Shown here piece after piece: positions 10,201 through 22,100 of a stretch of 64,000 bases of DNA. Numbering within the stretch: position 1 is the stretch's first letter; every line of letters begins with the position of its first letter. The stretch is taken from assembly GCA_020186115.1 (NCBI GenBank), contig WSYJ01000138.1, forward strand, positions 920,134 through 984,133, given 5' to 3'. The position numbers and the translations under genes were made by a program. This DNA comes from Histomonas meleagridis (taxonomy: Eukaryota; Parabasalia; Tritrichomonadida; Dientamoebidae). The notes under the pieces were generated by a model. That model saw only the letters and a program-made list of their open reading frames with translations. It was not told where the DNA came from and searched no databases.

Positions 10201-11027
10201 ATTGTGAAACATGTTTTTGTTAAACTCTTTCTTTGAGAACTTATTTCACTACTATTAAAATACTCTAAATTATTTACGGGCAAATTAAATCGATTTATCG
10301 TTAGAATTAAGAGTACTTAATCATGAAGAAGTTGATGAAAATTATATTATCTTATAAAGAAGGAAATAAGACGATTTGTGATAATGTATCTTGAAGTTTT
10401 TCTTTGTCAAAAATTTTAATTTCATTAGGAAAAACCATCAGTTATTTTCATAGTCATTCCATCAACTAATGTACATAAAAAGTTTCTCAAAAGTTTTGAA
10501 AATAATGAAGAAAAAAAAAATTTAAAAGTAAATTTAACTTTGAGAATAATCATGTGATTGAGTCAAAAAAATTTCTTCTTAAATCTCATTTTGCATCACC
10601 TTACACTAGTAAACTGTGTGAAGAAAATTAATTGGTTTAAACTTTCCAAAGCATTTATATATTTTGCCTTATGATACATAAGAAATAAAAAGGAGAAGAT
10701 CATTATGAAGAACTACTAAAGAATTATTGGGAACTCCATAAGAATTATATTGAATACTTCAACTAAAGCTTGTTCAGCAAAATGATAATGAAAATAACTG
10801 ATGGTTTTTCTAGAACGAACCAATAGCTTAGCCAAACTTTGATCAAAATTTAGGAAATATTTAATATATGCAATAAGTGTTCGTTCATTTCAAATTTGAT
10901 CAATTTCCGAAAAATTATTTCAAAACTAAAATAAATAAAGGCCATCAATATTTACATTAAACATGCATGTGTACATTTGAACTTTAAAACTGTAAATATG
11001 AAAAGTTTACTAAACACTAATTAGAGT
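10201..11027. other. intergenic with two ankyrin-gene relics
   Basis: No intact gene. On the reverse strand near 10380-10480 the codons read PNEIKIFDKEKLQDTLSQI, a worn copy of the NPNEIxKIIRxDExEKLQEISSQ segment of the window's ankyrin genes. On the forward strand near 10715-10812 they read EELLKNYWELHKN, a worn copy of EELSKNDWELHKQ. The two relics share a ~30-bp inverted repeat (about 10430-10457 and 10783-10810, core ACCATCAGTTATTTTCAT). Confidence 0.55.
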
Positions 11028-11408
11028 TTAAAACAAACTATAAAAAGAATCTGAAAGGGGTTCGCAATCTTTAGCAGGCTTTAGAATCACAGTAAAAGAT
11101 GATGTTAGGCCATTAACAAATAATGGTATGGATTCTGTGATTTCTTCATTTAAATCAATGATTGCTCCATCAAGAGGAAGCAAAAGATCACCTTTATCAG
11201 TTTGGCAATAGACAGTGTTTCTTTGTATTTCACTGCCAATTTGTGCATTAAATAACATTATTGAAGAAATTGTTTTCGCAAAGTTTGGATCAAGCGTCAA
11301 AACATATAAACCATTTGGGAGGTGATGAACAATTTGTCTTCCATCTGTGAATGATTGGGTAAATCTGAGTTTCAATGCTCTTAGTTGTGAAGAATCAAGG
11401 TTCAGCAT
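11028..11408 (-). CDS. Abitram (FAM206/Simiate)-like protein
   Basis: 126 residues. The middle (HHLPNGLYVLTLDPNFA, then GDLLLPLDGAIIDLNEEI, then FTVILKP) follows the strand order of the Abitram family, a small lipoyl-like beta-barrel protein found in many eukaryotes and associated with actin and nuclear speckles in animals. In the family the corresponding pieces are a VxVVTLAPxHP strand, a VxGxLxEVNENI strand and a final AVVxP strand. The N- and C-termini are shorter than in animals. The ATG at 11406-11408 is the first in frame. Similarity is moderate, so this could be another beta-barrel family. Confidence 0.5.
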   Translation of the reverse strand: MLNLDSSQLRALKLRFTQSFTDGRQIVHHLPNGLYVLTLDPNFAKTISSIMLFNAQIGSEIQRNTVYCQTDKGDLLLPLDGAIIDLNEEITESIPLFVNGLTSSFTVILKPAKDCEPLSDSFYSLF

Positions 11409-12619
11409 TGTGAGAATTGCAATTATAACGGTTCAAGCCTTAAATAGCTTTTGAGACACTTTTAAGATAATACATAGAACAGTGATTGCAACAAACTTTT
11501 TTTGGGAAAAATTAAAGAAAAATCAATTTTTTTTAATAAACACATTTTTTCTTTTATTAATAACTTTTATAAAGATTATATAATATTACATGTGTAATTT
11601 AACTAATGATTGATTTTCATTTTACATAGAGATTTTTATGGATATCTATAGATAGATATTCACTTATTTTTTAAGGAAAAAAAAAAAAAAAAAATTTATA
11701 GAAGTATGTTGATATCTTTATATGATTTGAATCAATATATTATTAATCGTAAATTCGAAAACACTTTTGATGACTACATATATTGCGCTTAAATTTAAAA
11801 GAAATGATTTTGAACATATAATAAATATAAAAAATGATGAAGATGTTTTTATTATCTAAGATTTTAATTAACTATAATATTTCAAGATAATTTATATCGG
11901 TTTATAAACAATAGAAAATAATGGAATAATAAATTTTGATTAACGTTATGCTACTATTCTATAGATATGTATGGTATGTAGATTATCGATTTAAATTAGA
12001 TAAGAAATCTGTGGGGCCAAATTTTTTTTCGCCTGTTCTAGATTCTCGTGAAAATGGCGTTTTCATTCATTATCATCGGCATGTTGTACGTTAATGACAT
12101 TTTTTAGTTTTAACTAACATATCTCAATAAAGGAACAAGATATTTTCCAAATTCCTGTAGTGTTTCATTTTTTACATACGTTCCTTCATAAGTATCCTAT
12201 TTTTAATGATAGAAAATTTGTTGATTTGATTAATGTTTTTTTTCTTATCTTTAGCTATTTTTAATTTCATAATGATTTAATCATAATTAATTCTATTGAA
12301 ACTTCATGAGTCTCTTTTGCTTCTTCTATATTTTGTCGAAATGATTGAACATAATAATTATTTGCTTTTCCTTAATATTCTATGGATTGATTTATACATT
12401 CATGAAATTAACTCTATATTGTAATAAACATATTTGTGGTAAATCTTGATTCATTTTTGCATAGAACAGTAAATGATTTCGATCGGAAATACGATATAAA
12501 CCGTTCAGGAAAGGGAAGTTTCTAACCGCTCATTTCACATTGGCGGTTTATTTATATCAAAAAGTCGCATTATTTTCAAAAAGTGCATTTTTATTCAAAT
12601 TTTTAATCATTTCTTTCTG
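11409..12619. other. long AT-rich intergenic region
   Basis: 1.2 kb without an intact gene. Near 11770-11855 the forward strand reads IALKFKRNDFEHIINIK, a likely relic of the AIxFHRNDIFxYLYENK segment of the ankyrin genes. Three Myb-type sites occur at about 12498-12550 (AAACCGTTC, TAACCGCTC, GGCGGTTTA), 70-120 bases before the start of ankyrin gene A, and probably belong to its promoter. Confidence 0.4.
11427..11434 (-). promoter_or_regulatory. Myb-like element, reverse orientation
   Basis: AACGGTTC on the + strand (GAACCGTT in gene sense), about 20 bases upstream of the Abitram-like start codon. Confidence 0.35.
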
Positions 12620-15375
12620 ATGGAAAAAGAGCTTTCAAGAAATGAAAATGATGGATTTCCTGATAAATTGGAAACACTACTACTAATTAGCAAAATAATA
12701 TTTGAATTGAATCGAGAAAATATCACAGAATCTTCAAGTTTCATAATCAAAAAATTTGATGATGAGCATCCATTATCTTTTAATTTAATAATTAGTCAAA
12801 TAATATTTTCTGTATTGATAGCAAGACAGAAAGATTTTGATATATATATTAAATTTTTAGAAGAAATTGAACAATTTGAAGAAACAAAACAAATTAAAAA
12901 CAAAATATTTGAAATATTTACTAAGTTTCTGCTTTTTGATGGACATACACAAGATGCATATTTTCTTCTCAATGAAATGGTTGAACATAATTTTATCCAA
13001 AAAAATGTACTGTTGGAACATAAAAAGATTTCATATTTTGTACATTATATGACCAATGAAGAAATTCAACAAATGATTAAATATAATCAAAAATTTAAAT
13101 ATGAAATCAAAAAGAATATTTTAAAAAAAGAAAAATATAGGTTCATCGATAAAATTAACGAACAATATGAAGAACTTTCAAAGAATGATTGGGAATTACA
13201 TAAGCAATTAATTAGAGAAGGAGTAAACCCGAATAAAATTGGGAAAATAATTCGAAATGATGAAATAGAGAAACTTCAAGAAATATCATCACAAACAAAT
13301 TTTGATTTTAAACAAACAATTAAACCATCACTTTATGAAAAATGTTCATTTATTAATCAAAAAAATGTTTCATTAATTGATTATGCAGCATTTTTTTGGA
13401 TCAGTTAAATGTTTCAAATATTTACTTATGAATGGTGCAAAAGTAGAAAACACAGGCAAATATACAATTGCAGGTGAAAATAAAGAAATTATTCATTTAT
13501 GTGACCAAAATAATTCAACATTTGAAGGTGTTTATGAAACAGCAATTCAATTCCATCGAAATGATATCTTTCATTATTTTTATGATAATACATTAAAAGA
13601 AATTAATAATTTAGAAGAATTAGGAAAGCTTTGCATTTTACATCATAATTATGAAATAATTTCATTTTTACTTAAAGAAGGAATGAAAATCAATAATGAT
13701 ATTATTAATGAAGCAGCAAATATTGGAAATATTTTTTTAGTTGAATATTTTCTTAAAGAACATTCAATTCCGCATGATATATTGGTCAACTCTGCAATAT
13801 CATTGAATAACGAACTTGTTGAATATATGTTGAAACAAGAAGGAATTGATATTAATGCTAAAGATATTTATTTATTTTATTTGATATTTATTTTGATATA
13901 TTAATATTTCAAAATAATATTTGGAAATCATTTAAAATATTTGAAACAGCACTTATATGGGCATCAGAAAATGGTAAAATAGAAATCGTTAAATTACTTC
14001 TTGAACAAGAAGGAATTGATATTAATGCTAAAGATATTTATTTGCTTTATTTGATATTTATTTTAATAATTTTATATTTCAAAATAATATTTGGAAAATA
14101 TTTAAATTATTTCAAACAGCACTTATTTTAGCATCTTCAAAAGGTTATACAGAAATAGTTAAAATACTTCTTAAACAAGAAGGAATTGATATTAATGTTA
14201 AAAATATTTATTTGTTTTATTTGAAATTTATTTTAATAATTTAATATTTCAAAATAATATTTGGAAATCATTTAAAATATTTGAAACAGCATTTATTTTT
14301 GCTGCTTTAAATGGTCATATATAAATTGTTAAATTACTTCTTGAACAAGAAGGAATTGATATTAATGCTAAAAATATTTATTTGTATTGTTTGATATTTA
14401 TTTTAATAATTTTATATTTCAAAATAATATTTGGAAATTATTTAAAATATTTGATACAGCACTTATGTATGCATCTTATTATGGTCAAATAGAAACAGTT
14501 AAATTACTTCTTAAACAAAAGGGAATTGATATTAATGTTAAAAATATTTATTTGCTTTATTTAAAATTTATTTCAATAACTGGATGTTTTAATAAAATTT
14601 TTGGAATTTCTTTGAATTATTTGATACAGCACTTATTTGGGCATCAGAAAATGGTCAAATAGAAACAATTAAATTACTTCTTGAACAAGAAGGAATTGAT
14701 ATTAATGTTAAAAATATTTATTTGTTTTATTTAGAATTTATTTCAATAACTGGATGTTTTAATAAAATTTTTGGAATTTCTTTAAATTATTTAGAACAGC
14801 ACTTATTTGGGCATCAGAAAATGGTCAAATAGAAACAATTAAATTACTTCTTGAACAAGAAGGAATTGATATTAATGTTAAAAATATTTATTTGTTTTAT
14901 TTAGAATTTATTTCAATAACTGGATGTTTTAATAAAATTTTTGGAATTTCTTTAAATTATTTTGCACAACGCTTATGGAAGCATCTAAAAAAGGTGATAC
15001 AAAAATGGTCAAATTACTTCTTGAACAAAAGGGAATTGATATTAATGCTAAACTTATTTATATACTTTATTTGATAATTATTTTTATATTTTTATGTTGT
15101 AAAATATATAAAACAGCACTTATGTATGCATGTGAATATGGTCATATAGAAGTAGTTAAATTACTTCTTGAACAAGAAGGAATTGATATTGAAGCTAAAA
15201 ATATTTATTTGTTTTAATTAATATTTATTTTAATAATTTGAAATTTTAATATGATATTTAGAAATAATTTAAATTATTTGAAACAGCTCTTAAGATAGCA
15301 TCTAAAAAGGGTTACACAGAAATAGTGGATTTAATTCGAGAAAAATCAAGAAAATCACAATGTGAGCACAGTTAA
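12620..15375 (+). pseudogene. ankyrin gene A (DUF3447 type), frame-disrupted
   Basis: Member of the large trichomonad DUF3447/ankyrin family. The N-terminal ORF (12620-13408) runs from MEKELSRNEN to DYAAFF, then a 7-T run at 13391-13397 shifts the frame; one T fewer restores the AAFFGSVKCFKYL motif kept intact in gene D. The second ORF (to 13904) carries DUF3447 repeats (GKYTIAGENKEIIHLC, AIQFHRNDIFHYFYD). Behind it come eight further ankyrin modules, most at 170-bp spacing, ending in VDLIREKSRKSQCEHS and a stop at 15373-15375. Each module is an open ankyrin repeat followed by an AT-rich spacer that shifts frame. One module (about 14325) also has an internal stop. Function unknown; ankyrin arrays mediate protein binding. 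Confidence 0.7.
13841..15230 (+). repeat. ankyrin module array A, 170-bp period
   Basis: The marker AGGAATTGAT (GIDIN codons) recurs at 13841, 14011, 14181, 14351, 14521, 14691, 14861 and 15031, exactly 170 bp apart, and then at 15178 (147 bp). Each module has about 102 nt of ankyrin code and about 68 nt of spacer beginning ATATTTATTTG and ending just before the Thr-Ala-Leu codons. Two spacer types alternate: one containing CAAAATAATATTTGG, the other containing CAATAACTGGATG. Confidence 0.85.
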
Positions 15376-16155
15376 ATATTCAATAATTATTTAATGAAAA
15401 CAATAAAACATTAATATAAAAGCGAAATATATTCTTAAAATATTCAAATTATGTCTCTTATTTTATAACGGAATGTTCATATACGGAATTCATAAAATAT
15501 TGAGATAAAATTAAATGTTATATTTCAGCTCACGAAACAAAATTATTCTTTATCTGGTTTTATGATAGATTTATAATAAATTACACACAGACACCGAACT
15601 AATTACGAAAATACTGAACAAAATTCTCCAAGACGAAATAAACAAAAGAAAATATTTTCACAAATACCAAAATTAAATCAACAAAACATCAAGAATCAAA
15701 AAGAAATAAGAACCATAAATTTTTATTGCATGACGAAACACTTGATCAATTCGAAGAAATTGTTTAAAATATACAAAAAAAATTGTTGATATCAGAATTA
15801 AACTTGATCAAGTTGAAGAAGACAATTACAATTTGGAAAAAGGAAATGTTAAATTGGAAGAAGTTCTCACATCACTCAAAAAAGAAGATAAAATAAAACA
15901 AGGTGCTAATTAGTACAAGAAGCAAAGTTATTGTTGTCGATTTCATGCCATGCATCTATTTTAGTAAAATGCCATTTGAAATTCATTTTCATGGAAATCA
16001 AAGATTTAATGAAACACATTTTACAATATTTAACAATTATTTTAAACAAACAAAAAATTAATAATAACTGATTTCATATGAAATTGCAATTTGATAAATT
16101 AAAATTTTTCATTTTAAAGAATGTTTTCAACAAAATTCATAATTCAGAATATTTA
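15376..16155. other. intergenic between convergent genes; duplicated elsewhere
   Basis: Non-coding AT-rich sequence separating ankyrin A (+) from the BEACH gene (-). It is repeated almost unchanged, inverted, at about 30594-31374 between the BEACH fragment and ankyrin B. Confidence 0.7.
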
Positions 16156-19100
16156 TTAAAACTCCAAATCTGCAAAGTTTGCAATATCGGCTAAACAGTT
16201 GTTACATATTATCGACTTTTGGTCAACCTTACAGCAGTTCTTACAGTAGTGCAATCCGCATGATTCACATGTGTAGTATCTAAATCCTGTTTCATCACAT
16301 TTTGCACATCCAAAAATTGTATCTACTTTCACTAAAGACTTATTAATTCCTCTAGACACAAACATTTTCGTTTCATTTTTCTCGTTCACTACATATAACC
16401 CAGAACCATTTTCAATGATTTTCATCACTTTAATTTCAAAATTAGAAAATTGAATTTTTTTCTTCATTTCAAGTGTTTGATTCATCAAATCAATATTCCA
16501 AAACGCAATGTCACCATTCTTATGACCTGTTGTAATATAAATTATTGTATCATTTAAACAAACGGACGCAGCGGTTATTTCGGTTTCTACGATATCACTG
16601 GTCATAACCGCCGCCACTTTTGTTCCATTAACCGTAAATATTTCAATGAAATTTGAGCCCACTCCGATCAAATAATTGAATGAGTCATTTACGAGTAAAT
16701 CAATTAAATCATCTTGAAACTCGATCATTCTAATGAATCTTAAGCTTGAAATATGGAAACTAAACACGTAATTACCAGCCATTTCGAACACCGCGTTTAA
16801 GTTACTTGATATAACACATTTTACGAAATTGTTAAAAATTCTTCTTGAGATATCAAACGGAACAAAACATTTTCCAATCGATATAAACTTTTCTATTTGA
16901 TTTTTCATGTTAATTATTGTGTTAAATAGTATTAATGTACCATTTTTAAACATTCCAGCGAATATTAATTTTTCTTCAGAGAATGCACAAAATTTTAATT
17001 CGGAAATTTTCCAATTGAACATTCCGTCGCTTATTACAATGTTTTTATCATTAAAGTTATAAAATTTCCGGACACTTTCCAATCCGAATGTACCATTTTT
17101 CTTTACAAATATATAATCATTATCATTCACATAAAACGATTTAAACATTTGCGACAAAATTTGATCTGTTTCTATTAGCAAAGGCTTTTTTGAATATTTA
17201 ATTGTATCTTTTGACGGATGTTTCTCATTAAATAATTTCGTTGGTATAATTCCACAATTTTTTGCGCATTCTTCGATTTCTTCTTTAGTTGAAATGTTTT
17301 GCGTTGGTAATCCATAAACAGTTGGGTTAAATACATTTATAGCGTTTATAGCTTCTTCTCCATCATTTTTATATCCGAATATTAAATCGATCCAATTTTC
17401 GATTCCATTTATATTATCTAAAATATTCCTTAAATTCTCAATCATCGAAATTATATTTTCATTTTGTTCTAATATATAATCAGAAGTTACATTATTTTCA
17501 GATATTGGAAAAGGAATTTGATTAATATTAATATATATCTCTGGTATTAACTCTTCTAAATTCGATTTACATGTGTTACTAGCAGAGATATATTCATTGT
17601 TTAATGATCGAAATATTCGATCTGGATGTTCAAAACCATTTTGGAACTCGATCATGAAAGTAGTGAATGGTTGAATTCGCATTAAGAAATGAAATATGAT
17701 ACATGGAGATGAATAAAATATGTTATAAAAGAAATGTGGTTCATTTTCTTGATACACTTGTCGGAAATATTCATTACGTGTATTAGTTTGTTTTCCCATA
17801 GGTTTACTTAAGTCTCGATTATTATTAACCCAAGGAATGATTGGATATTGTGATATAGTATTAAAACTTCGATTAGAATAATAATTTAGAATTAATAAGT
17901 ATATAAATGTTGATATTTTGTTTTTGATCCATTTCTTTTGATATTTTTTAATTATATTTGTTTTGTTTTGTTGATAAGTTTTAAATAATTTATATGAAAA
18001 TGAAATCGAAAAATTGTTTTTATTTTCGGATTTTAAGATTAAATTTTTTAATTTAAGAGTTTGAATGAAATTATTACAAATTGTTTCATTAGTAAATAAT
18101 ATATATAATGAATAACCTTTAATGAAATATAACTCTAATGCATTCGATTTAAATAAATAATTATGTTTGAAATATAATAAAATTTCATTATCATTAAATT
18201 GTAATATAATATGATCTAAAAATATGAAATTTTTCCCATAATAATTACCAACACATGAATCCAAAAACATTGAATTAATCAAAGAAGTTGACTTATTTAA
18301 TAATATAATAATATTATTTTCTGTTTTAGTTTCAAGTATTATATAATATGAACTTTTAGTTCTTATTAAAACAGATGGAATTTTATTATATCCATAAATG
18401 ATTTCAATGTTTGTTAATTCATTAATTTTAGTGTTATTATAATATTCAAAAAAGAATTTTATTAATTCATTTTCGATATTAAAAAATGGTTGTGATATAT
18501 AATTAGGTAATGTTTTAGGGATTTCAGTATATTTTAATATATAATTTCCATTTAAATATAATGTTCGATTTAATAGATTTCCATATTCTTGAAAATTATT
18601 AATGTTTATATCAGATAAATATGGTATATATAATGATGGAATTGATATTGGATGAATTGTTGGCGATATTTGATATTGATTTATGAATTTATATGGTAAT
18701 ATTCGATATAAATTATATGAATCTTTTTCATTACGTAAATTTAATATATTAAAACGAGTTTCAAAACAAAATAATTCAATTCGTTGGAAATATATATGAA
18801 ATTTATTTTGTTCTTCAATATCATTAATAATTATTTGATGACTAGTTAATGCTTTTCTTTTTCGTTTAATTTCTTCATAAATATTCGTTAAATTATTCGT
18901 TTTCTCTGAGATGAAATTTTCGTAATAATATTTCCCTTTTTCACATAATATTTCATAGAAATTTTTATCAATTAATTGTAAATTTGTAAAATATGTAGAA
19001 ATTAACATATTATCATCTAATAATCGTGAAAAATCATTATCTTTAGGTAAATTAAATAATTCATTTAATTCATTATGATTTATTTGTTTGATATTTATAA

Positions 19101-22100
19101 TCAATGATTTCCATATTGAAGCTCGATGTACTAATGGAATTCTTTTAAAGAAATCATTAAACATAATATGAAAAATAAATGATAAATATGAAATGTTTTT
19201 AATTAATATTGGATTAAATATTACATTAGTAAACATATAAATTCGCATTGTTAAATAATCAGATGATAATGTTAAAATACATTTTATAACTTCTCCAAAC
19301 TTTAACCATATTTCTTCATTATTTTTATTATTATTATTATTATTTATAATTCGTTGAAATGATAAACATAATGTGTTAAATAATAATGAAAGTTTTCGTT
19401 CCCACCAACCAATTGATATCATTTTAATTAAGAAATTTAATGTTTCGATTTCAGGTACCATAATATTTATAAATGATAACATTATTAATTGATGAATATT
19501 TATAATATAATTTGGTTCTATATTAACACCAAATAATAATAACTTATCAAGTGTTTTAGTTAATTGTTCTCCATGAACTTGACATAAACATTGTGTATTT
19601 AATTGTATTATTAAATTTATTAAATTCAAACTTTTATCAAAATCAATTTCATTAATATTATTATTATTTAATACATTTTCATTATTTAATGGTATTAAAG
19701 TTTTCGTTAATATTATATCACAAGTTTTCGAGATTGAATCAGATGTAATACCAAACCATAAATCTTTAAATGAAAGAAATTCATTTGATTTAGGGAAATC
19801 TGGTCTAATATTAATAATAGGATCATTTCGTGGAATATTTATATTATCAATTTCGATTGGCATTCGACAAGGTTCAAATGAATTACCATAATCAAATGGT
19901 AATAAAATACTTTCATTTATGGTTATACCGAAATGAGATAATTGACGTATATCTTCTATAAATGGATATAATTCGATGTTGTTATTTAATGTTATAAATG
20001 TTATTGTGTCTAAAACTTCATATAATAAAAATGAAGTTGAATTCATTTGAAAGAAATCACAAAAAAGAGTGAAAAATATATGAAGAATTCCTTGATTTTG
20101 TATAATTTCATTACGATATAATGAGAAATCATTTAAATTTTTATATGTTAATAATATTAATAATGAAAACCAAAAATCTTTAATTTCAACTAAGTTTTTA
20201 AATGATGGAATTAATTCAATTAATGAATTTTCATCATATAAATTATGATTATTCATACATAATAATGAATAATTTTTGATGTATTTTAATATTAAATTAG
20301 ATGAAAGATTATTTACATATTTAATATTAATATAATCAATGATTTTTGGATTTTCTTTTAATAATTTGTTTAATAATGAATTCGGAGTTTTATTAAATAA
20401 ATGGATTGTAAATGATGAAATTGTATTTTGATGATTTTTAATTAAATATATTAATAAATCTTCAATTTCTTTAGATGAAATATGTAAAAAAATTATTAAA
20501 TCATAAAAGAAATGAATTAATGATAAATTATTTAATGTCTTTTGTTCTATTGGATAATATTCGAAATAATTTAATAACTTAACACATATTATATTTAATT
20601 TTTCATATAATTTAATCCATAAGTTATAATCTATAAATAAATTATAAAACAATTTCCATTTCATTTTATCATTATCTAATAAAACTTCAAATAATAATTC
20701 AAGTAATTCTTCAGTTATAAATTCATTTTTAATTAATAAAATTTGTCGTAAATTAGAAATGAATTTTATCGAATTTACTTTTTTCTTTCTAATTATAAAT
20801 ATATTAATTAATGACTTTAAATAATATTCAAAGTTTTGTTTGTTGTCACAATTAATAATTTCTTCGAAAATTCGTGGAATTGCATTAATATAAGGCATAT
20901 GTTTTATAAATCCTTTATATTTCACATTTAATATACCTTTACCTAATTGGAACTTAAATTTATTTGATTGCTTAATATAAAATGTTGAACCTGGTGCATT
21001 TAATCTTGATCCAATTATACATAAATTTGTTTCATTATTTGTAATATTTATTTGTAATGAAGTTATTAAATTATTATCATAATATAAATCATTGTTTTTC
21101 AATTGGATTTTATGCCATTTATGTAATTGATAATCAAATGATTTATCTTCATAAATTATTTTTTCATTTTCACATATTAATTTTATTTTCCCAATTTCTA
21201 AAATTTGGAAATTATTAACAAATTCATCGATTCTAAACTTAAATGAGAAATTTGTATCAGTTATATATATAAACGAATCATTTTGATTCATTTGAAATTG
21301 GAAAACATCTTTATGAGGAAATAAAGGATTTGTAATATTAAATAATAATTCGGAATTTTTTATAACATCAGAAGCAATTCGATTAGTTAAATATTGTACA
21401 CCCAATTTATTTAATAATGAAGAATTTACATCTATTATACTATTTTTAATTAAATTCTTTGCTGATACATAATAATCAAATAAAGAACAAAATTCGATGT
21501 TATCAATATGAGGAATTAATGAAGGAATTCGAATAATTTTTATAGGAACGTCATTTGAATTTTGTGGTATAGCATAAGTTAATTTAATTAATTGTTCTTG
21601 AGTTAAATTAACTAAAGGAGAATCATCGAAATTAATTAATATATAATTATCTATTATTTCATAAGGTCCATCTTTTACTAAATATGAAAGTATATCAATT
21701 AAATTATTTTTAATTACTAATTCGATGAATTCAGTACATAATAATTCATGTAATAATAATGGCTCATTTAATAAATTAGGAAATAACATAATAAATTCTT
21801 TGCTTTTAATTAATTGTGGAAATGATTCAATAAAAATATCTTTATATAGAACTGGTGATAATGATTTACAAATAGTAATAAATGTATTTATAATCGATTT
21901 AATATTATGTTGACATATCATTAATATAATTCGTATGAAATATTTAAATATATCTTCCGAATCTGATGATAATATAAACAAGCCAACTATTAACTCTTGG
22001 AAATGTGGATGATTATCAAATGATTTAAGTATTATATCTTCTTCTGACATTATTAAAATGTTATCTAAAACTTCAATCGAATTAATTTGTTTGGACTTTT

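Noticed and set aside
13860-13950. Classical trichomonad intron (GTATGT ... ACTAACACACAG) in the ankyrin spacers
   Set aside because: Most spacers have no GT at the expected donor, and one (about 14970) has lost the AG before the Thr-Ala codons, so a standard intron cannot be claimed.
12620-15375. All frame breaks are sequencing errors
   Set aside because: ORFs of 6-7 kb in the same window are intact, and the spacer period is exactly 170 bp in many modules; errors cannot create that. Single T-run shifts remain open to this doubt.
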